DNA of 6,625 nucleotides from Lachnospiraceae bacterium (GTDB lineage Bacteria; Bacillota; Clostridia; Lachnospirales; Lachnospiraceae), in NCBI GenBank assembly GCA_020860745.1, contig JAJBTR010000114.1, positions 1 through 6,625 on the forward strand, given 5' to 3'. Shown piece by piece: positions 1-6,283 of this stretch. How positions within the stretch are numbered: position 1 is the stretch's first letter; the number at the start of each line of letters is the position of its first letter. The position numbers were made by a program, and so were the translations under genes. The notes under the pieces were generated by a model, which saw only the letters and a program-made list of their open reading frames with translations, was not told the DNA's origin and did no database searches.

Positions 1-969
1 TTCGCGCTGAAAGAATATCATGGGCAGGAGAAAACGGCGGCGTATCTGCATCAGCGGGGCGCTTTTTTGACAGAACATCGAATTACCTGTGATTATATGC
101 TGAAAAATAAGGAGGACGCGCTGATCACGGAGGGCGTGGACGGCACGAAATATACATTTCACCGCTGGGTCAAAGGGAGGGAATGTGATGTCAAAAGCAG
201 GATGGATATGGTGATGGCGGTTTCTTTTCTGGCGGGCTTTCATGCGGCCTGCGAGGGGGAGGTTCTGCGCGGTGATTTTTGTGATGGAGGCGGATGTGAA
301 GACCGGGAGCTGAATGCGGCAGAGAGGAAAGAAGGGCAGCCCGGTCGGGATGCAGAGCAGCAGTTGTGGTTAGAATGTTCGCTGGAGACCGCTTATGAAA
401 AGTACCGGCGCCGGGACAGGGAGCTCAGAAAAATAAAGAAATATATTGTTTCGCGTAAAAACAAGAGTGATTTTGAGCTTCTGTATCTGAGGTGCTTCCC
501 GGAATATATCCGCCAGTCGGAGAAAGTCCTGCGTTTTCTGGACGAGCATGAGGGAATCTTTGCCAATCACACGATGGGTGTCTGCCACGGGGATTTCAAC
601 CAGCACAATGTGGTGATGGAATCCGGCGGGATGACGCTGGTCCACATGGAACACGCCGGTTATGACGCACAGGTGTCGGATTTAAGTAATTTTCTGCGGA
701 AGTGCCTGGAAAAGCATGAGTGGAGTGAGACGCTGGGATTGGAAATGCTGCGGGAGTACAGCCGGGTGCACTCATTAAATGACGCTGACTGGGTGGAACT
801 CTATGGTCGCATGAGCTATCCTGAGAAATTCTGGAAGATCGCAAACCGCTATTATTACTCCAATAAAGTGCTGGATTCCGGGAGAGACTGCGAGAAGCTG
901 AAAAAGGAGCTGTGCCAGAATGAGGCGAGGAAGAATTTTCTGGCGGTGCTGAAGCGCGCAAGGCTATGA
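1..969 (+). CDS. CotS-family spore coat protein (kinase-fold), 5'-truncated by the window edge
   Basis: The frame is open from base 1 and ends at TGA 967-969, giving 322 visible residues. The family usually runs about 330-350 aa, so some tens of N-terminal residues lie upstream. The TTG at 67 is not the start, because conserved sequence (ALKEYHG near residue 2) precedes it. Visible CotS-family marks are GRECD at 59-63, the kinase/APH-type loop HGDFNQHN at 196-203 (His196, Asp198, Asn203), DLSNFLRK, and YPEKFWKIANRYYY near 273-286. The family shares the aminoglycoside-phosphotransferase/choline-kinase fold; members such as CotS and CotI associate with the spore coat. The metal-binding Asp expected after the catalytic loop is Glu217 here, so catalytic activity is uncertain. 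A low-complexity, Gly/Glu-rich stretch (about residues 85-120) looks like a variable insert. The gene faces pgcA convergently and has no obvious operon partner in the window. Confidence 0.88.
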   Translation, partial: FALKEYHGQEKTAAYLHQRGAFLTEHRITCDYMLKNKEDALITEGVDGTKYTFHRWVKGRECDVKSRMDMVMAVSFLAGFHAACEGEVLRGDFCDGGGCEDRELNAAERKEGQPGRDAEQQLWLECSLETAYEKYRRRDRELRKIKKYIVSRKNKSDFELLYLRCFPEYIRQSEKVLRFLDEHEGIFANHTMGVCHGDFNQHNVVMESGGMTLVHMEHAGYDAQVSDLSNFLRKCLEKHEWSETLGLEMLREYSRVHSLNDADWVELYGRMSYPEKFWKIANRYYYSNKVLDSGRDCEKLKKELCQNEARKNFLAVLKRARL

Positions 970-1038
970 GAAGGAACGGTATTGCAACTATTCTGGACAG
1001 TTACGCGGTATTTTTACAGAGTATGGAGAGAATACCAT

Positions 1039-1057
1039 AGGGATATTTTCCCTTTTT
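1039..1057 (+). terminator. Weak candidate terminator of the cotS-family gene
   Basis: A 5-bp stem (AGGGA 1039-1043 with TCCCT 1049-1053, 5-base loop) is followed by four T residues, 70 bases after the cotS stop. A longer-range pairing GGTATT 1007-1012 with AATACC 1031-1036 lies just before it. The stem is short, so this is only a possible terminator, but nothing better on the + strand lies between the two convergent genes. Confidence 0.3.
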
Positions 1058-1080
1058 GTATTGTTATGCTGTCGATGAGA

Positions 1081-1136
1081 ATAAAGATAAAAACAGCCGG
1101 TCCGAAACAACAATATATTTGTTTCGAACCGGCTGT
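1081..1136 (-). terminator. Rho-independent terminator of pgcA
   Basis: Bases 1093-1110 pair with 1119-1136 over 18 positions around an 8-base loop. The only irregular position (1102/1127) is a G-U wobble when read on the minus strand, but a C-A mismatch on the plus strand. On the minus strand the stem runs straight into a T-rich tract (complement of 1081-1092: TTTTATCTTTAT). On the plus strand no T-run follows. Both facts assign it to pgcA, whose stop lies about 80 bases upstream on that strand. The 81 bases between stop and stem (1137-1217) show nothing recognisable. Confidence 0.88.
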
Positions 1137-1217
1137 CTTACTATGCAACGATTCACACTTTGATTATGATGTAAAAAGCGCTTGTTACTCGATTCCTGCA
1201 AATTACCAACGCTGCGG

Positions 1218-2900
1218 TTACGCCAACAGTGGCTTGATCGCTTCTGTCAGAGTATTTTTCTGCGCCTGTGCTTCTGCGAGGTCTTTGCCCAGCGTGGTGA
1301 AATAGGTCTTGATCTTCGGCTCGGTGCCGGAGGGACGGATCGCCACGGAAGCACCGCTCTCCAGAGAATAAATCAGTACATTGGCGGCGGGGAGGCCGGT
1401 CTCTTCCGGTTTCTTGTAGTCCGTTATCTTTACAATCTTATCACCGGCGAATTCGGTCGGCGGATTGTCTCGGAGCCCCTGCATGATGCTGTTCATCTTG
1501 TCCATGCCGGTCAGACCGGGGAACTCATAGCTGTCTACCTTGTTCAGGTAACGGCCGTACTGGGCGTAAATCTCCTCAAGGCGCTGCTTGATGGAACTGC
1601 CGGTGCTGCGGTAATAAGCGGCCATCTCGCAGATCAGCATCGATGCGATGACGGCGTCCTTGTCGCGGACATAAGGACCTGCCAGATATCCGTAGCTCTC
1701 CTCAAAGCCGAAAATGAAGCGGTCGATTTCTCCCTTTGCTTCCAGACCTGCGATCTGGCTGCCGATCCACTTAAAGCCGGTCAGCACACTGCGGAGCTCC
1801 ACACCGTAGTGCGCTGCGACGGCGTCCGCCAGAGGGGTGGAGACGATGGATTTGACGGCCACCGGGTTGGCGGGCATGGTGCCTTTTTCTATCCGTCCTG
1901 CGCAGATATAGTCCAGAAGAAGGACGCCCACCTCGTTTCCGCTGACTAACTCATAGGAGCCATCGGGACACTTCATGGCGATGCCCACGCGGTCCGCGTC
2001 CGGGTCGGTGGCGAGCATCAGGTCTGCGCCGGATTCTTCCGCAAGCTTTAAGCCGAGCTCAAGCGCGGCAAAAATCTCCGGGTTCGGGTAGCTGCAGGTG
2101 GTAAAGTAGCCGTTTGGGTATTCCTGCTCCGGAACGATGGTGATGTCGGTGATACCGATGTCATTTAATACTTTGGTCACCGGAACAAGGCCGGAACCGT
2201 TCAGCGGGCTGTATACCAGCTTCAACCCTGCGGTTTTGCAGAGATCGGGACGCACCTGGCGGTCTTCGATGGCCTTGTAGAAAGCATCCTTGCAGTCGTC
2301 GCCGACGAAGCGGATCAGGCCTTTTTCTACGCCCTCCGCGAAAGAGATACAGGAAGCGCCGGTCAGCACATCCGTTTTCTGAATCTCCTCGTATACAATG
2401 GCGGCCGCATCATCGGTCATCTGACATCCGTCCGGTCCGTAGGCTTTGTAGCCGTTGTACTGGGCCGGGTTGTGGGACGCGGTGACCATGATACCTGCGT
2501 TGCACTGATAATAGCGGGTGGCAAAGGAGAGCGCCGGCACCGGCATCAGGGAATCGTAGATGCGCACCTGAACGCCGTTCGCTGCCAGCACGCCGGCTGC
2601 GGTCTTTGCGAAAACATCGCTCTTTAAGCGGCTGTCGTAGCTGATCGCTACAGTCTGTGTGCCGCCCTGCATTTTCACCCAGTTCGCCAGTCCCTGAGTC
2701 GCCTGGCGGACCACATAGATATTCATGCGGTTCGTGCCGGCTCCCAATACGCCCCGCAGCCCTGCAGTGCCGAACTTTAAGGCTACGGCGAAGCGTTCTT
2801 TTATCTCATTGTCATTGTCCTCGATTTTTGTCAGTTCCGGCTTCAGGTCTGCATCCTCCAGATCTGCTGCGAGCCAGCGTTTGTACTCGTCCTGATACAT
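1218..2900 (-). CDS. pgcA: Phosphoglucomutase / phosphomannomutase (alpha-D-phosphohexomutase)
   Basis: This 560-residue cytoplasmic enzyme of the alpha-D-phosphohexomutase superfamily interconverts glucose-1-phosphate and glucose-6-phosphate (and possibly the mannose phosphates), feeding UDP-glucose, glycolipid and wall-polymer synthesis. All four active-site segments are present. These are TASHNP with the phosphoserine Ser142, the Mg-binding loop DPDADR (Asp299, Asp301, Asp303), the sugar-specificity loop GFEESYG (398-404), and the C-terminal phosphate-binding loop RPSGTEPK (522-529). Length and order match the Bacillus PgcA type (about 580 aa). The ATG at 2898-2900 has AAGGGGG (2909-2915) eight bases upstream, and the stop is TAA. 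It is divergent from the MutS-like gene, convergent with cotS, and appears monocistronic with its own promoter and terminator. Substrate preference between glucose and mannose cannot be read from the sequence. Confidence 0.95.
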   Translation of the reverse strand: MYQDEYKRWLAADLEDADLKPELTKIEDNDNEIKERFAVALKFGTAGLRGVLGAGTNRMNIYVVRQATQGLANWVKMQGGTQTVAISYDSRLKSDVFAKTAAGVLAANGVQVRIYDSLMPVPALSFATRYYQCNAGIMVTASHNPAQYNGYKAYGPDGCQMTDDAAAIVYEEIQKTDVLTGASCISFAEGVEKGLIRFVGDDCKDAFYKAIEDRQVRPDLCKTAGLKLVYSPLNGSGLVPVTKVLNDIGITDITIVPEQEYPNGYFTTCSYPNPEIFAALELGLKLAEESGADLMLATDPDADRVGIAMKCPDGSYELVSGNEVGVLLLDYICAGRIEKGTMPANPVAVKSIVSTPLADAVAAHYGVELRSVLTGFKWIGSQIAGLEAKGEIDRFIFGFEESYGYLAGPYVRDKDAVIASMLICEMAAYYRSTGSSIKQRLEEIYAQYGRYLNKVDSYEFPGLTGMDKMNSIMQGLRDNPPTEFAGDKIVKITDYKKPEETGLPAANVLIYSLESGASVAIRPSGTEPKIKTYFTTLGKDLAEAQAQKNTLTEAIKPLLA

Positions 2901-2941
2901 GATAATAGCCCCCTTTATGATTTTTTGAATGAACCAAAATT

Positions 2942-2970
2942 ATCTTAACATAGCGGAGGTGGTTTCGCAA
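2942..2970 (-). promoter_or_regulatory. Putative sigma-A promoter of pgcA
   Basis: Read on the minus strand, TTGCGA (2965-2970) and TAAGAT (2942-2947) are separated by exactly 17 bases. Each matches 4 of 6 consensus positions. It lies about 42 bases upstream of the pgcA ATG. Spacing and location support it, while the hexamers are only moderate. Confidence 0.5.
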
Positions 2971-2990
2971 GCCGACCTTCTGTAAAAAAA

Positions 2991-3019
2991 TTGCTTTTCG
3001 GTATTTTATGCTATATAAT
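2991..3019 (+). promoter_or_regulatory. Sigma-A promoter of the MutS-like gene
   Basis: TTGCTT (2991-2996), a 17-base spacer, then a perfect TATAAT (3014-3019). An A-tract (2984-2990) directly upstream resembles an UP element. The predicted start of transcription is near 3026, giving a leader of about 28 bases that carries the ribosome binding site. Its -35 faces the pgcA -35 across 20 bases. Confidence 0.75.
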
Positions 3020-3053
3020 GAGGAAAACCGCGTGAAATGAAGGAGAGGGCACC

Positions 3054-4652
3054 ATGAAGAAAAATTTCCGACTTATCTACCCGCCGGACTATGATCCGTC
3101 GGCGGAGCGGCGAATGCAGGACTATTCCTTTGTCCGTTCTCTGCAGATTGACGATATGGTGGTAATCAAACAGGAGAGCTACCGGGGGTTTTCCGATCTG
3201 CATCTGGAAAATTATTTTTCCATGGACCCGGCTGTGCTGGATTACCGCCTTTCTGTGGTGGAGGATCTTGTGGAAAATCCTTCATTGTACAAAGCATTCG
3301 TGGATTCTGTCACGACAATTTCCAACATTAATACGTTAAGCAAGGTGATGGACAGCGATTTTTCCGTGGACAGCGCATTAAGCTCTGTGCGCTATCTGGA
3401 GATGTACCGGGATATTGTGGAACTGTTTTCCGGGGCGCTTTCGGCCGCCGGCCTCAGATCAGAAGGGACGCAGTGTTTCCGGGAGCAGGTGCAGGAGATC
3501 GTGGAAGGGGAGGAATATCAGAGCCTCTCCCGCGAGCTTGCCGGTGCCGAGATGGATTTCGGTTATTTAAAAAGTGTTACGATTGGCGTGAACCTGGATG
3601 AGAACCTGCAGCCGAAGGAGGCGGGTATTTTATCTGTCAACCAGGAGGAGTTTCGCCCGGGTACGGTGATGAACCGTCTGTTAAAGAAAAAAACATCCGA
3701 TGGAAAAGTGCTGATTTCCACGCTGTATCCGCTGGCAAAGGGACTTCACGGGGAGGAACTGAAAGCGTTTAATCACGGGATTTCGAACTCTCTCCGCACC
3801 ATTTTCACAAAGTCTCTCCGGGATTTTGAGCCGCTGATCCAGAATTATTATAAGGTCAGCACAGCTCCCTTTGTTGCTCTGCTGGACGATATACGTTTTC
3901 TGACAGCGGGAACAGAGTTTATCCTGAAAATGCGGGAGATGGGGTTCCCCATGTGCCGCCCGCAGATTGCGTCCATGGAAGAAAAACGGTGTGACTTAAA
4001 GCAGGTATATAATCCGATCCTGGCTTTGCGGGAGGTGGAAAAGACGGTGGTCTCGAACTCCTTTACGCTGGATGAGAAAGGCCGCTTTTATCTGGTGACA
4101 GGACCGAATCACGGAGGGAAATCCATCTTTGCCTACTCAGTGGGGATGGCGCAGGCGCTGTTTCAGCTCGGTCTTTTTGTTCCGGCGGAATCCGCTTACA
4201 TGAGCCCTGTCTCAGGTATTTACACGCATTTCCCGGCATCAGATGAGAACAATTACGGCAAGGGGAGACTGGAGAGTGAATGCGCGCGTCTGGGAGAGAT
4301 TATGAAAAAGCTGACGGAGACAGATATGCTTCTGATGGACGAGTCTTTTTCCAGTACCAGCGGACTTGAGGCCGGGTATATCGCCTCGGAGGTGCTGACG
4401 GGTATCGGGGTGATCGGCTGCTGCGGAATTTTTGTGACACATATTCACGACCTGCCGCTGAAGGTGGATGAGTTTAATGCTCACCCCGGCAACAGGAGTA
4501 AGATCGACAACCTGGTGGCGCAGATGGAGAACCGGGAGAACGGCGTGCGCAGCTACCGGGTTTTGCGGACGACGCCGGACGGCTTAAGCTACGCGCGGGA
4601 TATCGCAAAACAGTACGGACTTGACCTGGAGGACATCCTGAATAACCGTTGA
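3054..4652 (+). CDS. MutS-family ATPase lacking the mismatch-recognition domain
   Basis: A 532-residue protein with the MutS domain V ATPase at its C-terminus. It has Walker A GPNHGGKS (350-357), a signature-like segment GKGRLESEC (about 402-410), Walker B DMLLMDE (424-430) and the switch His in VTHIHDL (His463). The first 300 or so residues look mainly helical, as in the lever/core (domain III) of MutS. The protein is far shorter than MutS1 (about 850-900 aa), has no N-terminal mismatch-binding domain with its Phe-X-Glu motif, and lacks the Smr nuclease tail of MutS2. Canonical GPNMGGKST is altered to GPNHGGKSI. It probably forms an ATP-dependent DNA or nucleic-acid clamp, but its substrate is unknown and a mismatch-repair role should not be assumed. 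The ATG at 3054 has GAAGGAG (3039-3045) with 8-base spacing. The gene is divergent from pgcA and is followed by a gap with a new promoter for hup. Confidence 0.85.
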   Translation: MKKNFRLIYPPDYDPSAERRMQDYSFVRSLQIDDMVVIKQESYRGFSDLHLENYFSMDPAVLDYRLSVVEDLVENPSLYKAFVDSVTTISNINTLSKVMDSDFSVDSALSSVRYLEMYRDIVELFSGALSAAGLRSEGTQCFREQVQEIVEGEEYQSLSRELAGAEMDFGYLKSVTIGVNLDENLQPKEAGILSVNQEEFRPGTVMNRLLKKKTSDGKVLISTLYPLAKGLHGEELKAFNHGISNSLRTIFTKSLRDFEPLIQNYYKVSTAPFVALLDDIRFLTAGTEFILKMREMGFPMCRPQIASMEEKRCDLKQVYNPILALREVEKTVVSNSFTLDEKGRFYLVTGPNHGGKSIFAYSVGMAQALFQLGLFVPAESAYMSPVSGIYTHFPASDENNYGKGRLESECARLGEIMKKLTETDMLLMDESFSSTSGLEAGYIASEVLTGIGVIGCCGIFVTHIHDLPLKVDEFNAHPGNRSKIDNLVAQMENRENGVRSYRVLRTTPDGLSYARDIAKQYGLDLEDILNNR

Positions 4653-4704
4653 GGTGAAGGACCGCGAATAGTAAAGTATCAAACGAAATTTTATATTGAT
4701 TTAC

Positions 4705-4733
4705 TTGACAAATAAAGGAAAACACAGTATATA
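4705..4733 (+). promoter_or_regulatory. Strong sigma-A promoter of hup
   Basis: A perfect TTGACA (4705-4710), 17-base spacer, then TATATA (4728-4733, 5 of 6). The predicted start near 4740 gives a leader of about 53 bases. No clear terminator of the MutS-like gene is seen in 4653-4704, so read-through into hup is possible. The near-consensus sequence fits an abundant nucleoid protein. Confidence 0.82.
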
Positions 4734-4792
4734 TATGCTATGCAAAAATCAAAGAGCCCGGAGAGAACAGGGGTAGTCAGGAGGACATATTT

Positions 4793-5068
4793 ATGAATAA
4801 AACAGAATTGATCGCGGCGATGGTGGAGAAGACAGAGCTTCCCAAACAGGACGTGGAGAAAGCGCTGGCAGCATTTACAGCGACAGTTACCGATGCGTTA
4901 CAGAACGGCGACAGAGTTCAGCTGGTTGGTTTTGGTACCTTTGAGACCGTAGATCGTCCGGAGAGAATCGGCAAGAATCCCCGCACCGGTGAGCAGATGA
5001 CGATTGCGGCGAGCAAAGCACCGAAGTTCAAAGCGGGCAAAGCGTTAAAGGATGCGGTGAACGCATAG
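4793..5068 (+). CDS. hup: DNA-binding protein HU
   Basis: A 91-residue histone-like nucleoid protein of the usual HU length. It forms dimers that bend and compact DNA and assist replication, recombination and repair. The HU signature spans GFGTFETVDRPERIGKNPRTG at about 46-66 and includes the beta-arm Pro63 that intercalates between base pairs. The N-terminal MNKTELI and C-terminal KAPKFKAGKALKDAVN are typical. The start is fixed by AGGAGG (4779-4784) eight bases before the ATG. It ends at TAG 5066-5068 at exactly the family's normal length, so TAG works as a stop here. It heads the rqcP-yabP-yabQ-divIC cluster, a common clostridial arrangement, and has its own near-consensus promoter. Confidence 0.97.
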   Translation: MNKTELIAAMVEKTELPKQDVEKALAAFTATVTDALQNGDRVQLVGFGTFETVDRPERIGKNPRTGEQMTIAASKAPKFKAGKALKDAVNA

Positions 5069-5085
5069 TCAGAGAGGAATGAGTG

Positions 5086-5122
5086 GGAAGCTGTTTCCGT
5101 TTCGGGGACAGCTTTTTCTTTT
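5086..5122 (+). terminator. Intergenic terminator/attenuator between hup and rqcP
   Basis: Bases 5088-5098 pair with 5104-5114 (11 bp, two of them G-U) around the loop GTTTC, and two more G-U pairs can extend the base. The stem is followed by TTTCTTTT. It starts 18 bases after the hup stop and ends before the rqcP ribosome binding site. No promoter is evident between it and rqcP, so partial read-through would set a high-HU, low-RqcP ratio. Confidence 0.75.
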
Positions 5123-5127
5123 CGTTT

Positions 5128-5136
5128 GAAAGGAGG
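5128..5136 (+). promoter_or_regulatory. Ribosome binding site that fixes the rqcP start
   Basis: GAAAGGAGG lies nine bases before ATG 5146. It selects that start over the in-frame GTG at 5083, whose extra residues would be encoded by the terminator hairpin and match no RqcP feature. Confidence 0.85.
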
Positions 5137-5145
5137 AGCAGAGGG

Positions 5146-5385
5146 ATGAGATTGGATAAATTTCTGAAAGTGTCCCGGCTGATCAAGCGGCGCACGGTGG
5201 CAAATGAGGCCTGTGACGCCGGGCGAGTGACGGTGAACGGGAAGCAGGCGAAAGCATCGCTGAACGTAAAGGTCGGGGATGTGATCGAGATTGCGTTCGG
5301 TAATAAATCGGTAAAGGTGGAAGTGCTTCAGATTGCGGATACCTCCCGCAAGGAAGAGGCGAAGGAGATGTTCCGGTACCTGTAA
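5146..5385 (+). CDS. rqcP: S4-domain RNA-binding protein RqcP (YabO), ribosome quality control
   Basis: A 79-residue protein, essentially one S4 domain, close to Bacillus YabO/RqcP (86 aa). The start MRLDKFLKVSRLIKRRT is nearly identical to the Bacillus protein and keeps the basic residues Arg2 and Arg16 in the rRNA/tRNA-contacting region. GRVTVNGKQAKAS and VKVGDVIEI complete the S4 fold. From knowledge of the family, RqcP binds the obstructed 50S subunit with RqcH and peptidyl-tRNA and supports C-terminal alanine tailing of stalled nascent chains. The related Hsp15 of proteobacteria is longer. The gene lies between hup and the sporulation gene yabP, as in many Clostridia, and is probably expressed by read-through from the hup promoter. 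It ends at TAA. Confidence 0.92.
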   Translation: MRLDKFLKVSRLIKRRTVANEACDAGRVTVNGKQAKASLNVKVGDVIEIAFGNKSVKVEVLQIADTSRKEEAKEMFRYL

Positions 5386-5450
5386 TGGCAAAATGGATGC
5401 TTTTGCGCATGTGAGGCGGACTGTGAATAGAAACATTAGAAACATAATTG

Positions 5451-5478
5451 GCATAAAGATGACCCTCCATCATATAGT
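5451..5478 (+). promoter_or_regulatory. Putative sigma-E (mother-cell) promoter of yabPQ
   Basis: GCATAAA (5451-5457), a 13-base spacer, then CATATAGT (5471-5478). I compared this from memory with a sigma-E consensus of about KMATATT-N13/15-CATAYAHT. The -10 matches 7 of 8 positions and the -35 matches 5 of 7. Transcription would begin near 5485, leaving a very short leader that consists almost only of the yabP ribosome binding site. yabP is a known sigma-E-dependent gene in Bacillus, which supports the assignment. Without expression data it stays a candidate. Confidence 0.5.
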
Positions 5479-5501
5479 ATTGTATGAGGGAGGGATTTTT
5501 T
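5463..5501 (+). terminator. Terminator-like hairpin that also covers the yabP ribosome binding site
   Basis: Bases 5463-5476 pair with 5481-5494 (14 positions, one A-G mismatch at 5469/5488, one G-U) around a 4-base loop. An A and then six T residues (5496-5501) follow, directly abutting the yabP ATG at 5502. It reads as an intrinsic terminator for hup-rqcP transcripts. In any read-through RNA the same stem would hide the yabP ribosome binding site (5489-5493) in its 3' arm. Confidence 0.72.
5489..5493 (+). promoter_or_regulatory. Ribosome binding site that fixes the yabP start
   Basis: GGAGG sits eight bases before ATG 5502. It selects that codon over the in-frame ATG 5484, which lies upstream of this site and has no comparable site of its own. 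It is embedded in the hairpin 5463-5494. Confidence 0.8.
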
Positions 5502-5792
5502 ATGGAAGAGAGACAGGCACCGGCAGGCCAGCAGCACAAGATTATTCTGTCAGACCGGAGTCACTGTTCACTGAACGGTGTTACGGATATCTTATCGTTT
5601 GACGTGAATGAGATTCTTCTGGAAACCCGGCTGGGGATGCTGATGGTCCGGGGAAAAGATCTGCACGTAAACCGGCTGACGCTGGAAAAAGGGGAAGTGG
5701 ATTTGTCCGGCGAGATTGACCTGCTGCAGTATTCTGATATGAAAAAGGAGAGCGGACAGGGAGATTCCTTCCTTCACCGCCTGTTCCGGTAA
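5502..5792 (+). CDS. yabP: Sporulation protein YabP
   Basis: A 96-residue protein of the YabP/YqfC family, matching the usual length of about 90-100 aa. The family pattern is clear: SLNGVTDILSFD (23-34), EILLETRLGMLMVRGKDLHV (37-56), a beta-rich LTLEKGEVDLSGEIDLLQY (59-77), and the C-terminal FLHRLFR (90-96). In Bacillus, YabP acts in the mother cell, is sigma-E dependent and is needed for normal spore formation; its molecular role is not settled. The start at 5502 follows from GGAGG at 5489-5493. The ATG at 5484 would add six residues encoded by the hairpin and is less likely. The stop TAA overlaps the ATG of yabQ by one base, so the two are co-transcribed and probably translationally coupled. 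It could be confused with paralogue YqfC, but the neighbours rqcP, yabQ and divIC identify it as YabP. Confidence 0.93.
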   Translation: MEERQAPAGQQHKIILSDRSHCSLNGVTDILSFDVNEILLETRLGMLMVRGKDLHVNRLTLEKGEVDLSGEIDLLQYSDMKKESGQGDSFLHRLFR

Positions 5793-6283
5793 TGCTTTAC
5801 GGGGAGATTATAAAGCAGGCGCAGCTTTTCGGGCAGGCGGTTGGCATCGGCGCCGTATTGCTGCTTCTGTATGACATGCTTCGCGTCTGGCGCCGCATTG
5901 TGCGCCACAGGGTTGCCGGGATGGCAGTGGAGGACCTGCTGTTCTGGCTGTTTTGTGCGCTCTGGCTTTTCGGGTTTATGTACCGGCAGAATGACGGCGT
6001 GATCCGCGGGTTTATCATACTGGGCGCGGCGGTCGGTATGTTTCTGTATTCCATTCTGCTGAGCCGTCGGGTGGTGAAAGCGGGAACTGCGGCGCTCGGC
6101 GGATTTTTCCGGATTGCGGGCCGGATTCTGCGTATGCTGACCGCACCGCTGCGGAAACTGGGCGGATTTTGCCGGAGCAGGATGCAGAAGGCAGGTTGCC
6201 GGGGGAAGAGGCATATGCGCCGGATGAAAAAAATAATGGTCCGGGCGGGCAGAACGGTAAAGATCGGCATAAAAAAGCTCTGA
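5792..6283 (+). CDS. yabQ: Spore cortex biosynthesis membrane protein YabQ
   Basis: A 163-residue membrane protein. Three hydrophobic segments are visible at about 16-32, 48-64 and 73-91. A strongly basic C-terminal tail (from about 92, rich in Arg and Lys) is expected to be cytoplasmic. YabQ-family features are GIGAVLLLLYDMLRVWRR near 18-35 and YRQNDGVIRGF at 64-74, followed by a Gly-rich helix ending FLYS. In Bacillus, YabQ localises to the forespore-surrounding membranes and is needed for cortex peptidoglycan. No Shine-Dalgarno sequence precedes the ATG. It overlaps the yabP stop as TAATG, indicating translational coupling to yabP. The tail is the least conserved part, as usual. It ends at TGA 6281-6283. 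Confidence 0.92.
   Translation: MLYGEIIKQAQLFGQAVGIGAVLLLLYDMLRVWRRIVRHRVAGMAVEDLLFWLFCALWLFGFMYRQNDGVIRGFIILGAAVGMFLYSILLSRRVVKAGTAALGGFFRIAGRILRMLTAPLRKLGGFCRSRMQKAGCRGKRHMRRMKKIMVRAGRTVKIGIKKL

Noticed and set aside
1093..1136. pgcA terminator acting in both directions
   Set aside because: On the + strand the stem has a C-A mismatch and is followed by CTTACTATGC with no T-run, so termination of cotS there is unlikely.
982..1305. Open frame of 107 codons between cotS and pgcA
   Set aside because: It runs through the pgcA terminator hairpin and into the antisense of pgcA, with no plausible start signal.
1182..1949. Long + strand open frame (255 codons) across the 3' half of pgcA
   Set aside because: It is antisense to a gene with all phosphohexomutase motifs, has no ribosome binding site, and its translation resembles no family I know.
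5083..5145. GTG at 5083 as start of rqcP
   Set aside because: The added residues come from the terminator hairpin, while ATG 5146 has a near-perfect ribosome binding site and begins the conserved MRLDKFLK.
5066..5148. TAG as a sense codon throughout the genome (to explain divIC)
   Set aside because: Reading through the HU TAG would add 26 residues encoded by a terminator and the rqcP ribosome binding site. HU ends at its normal length at that TAG.
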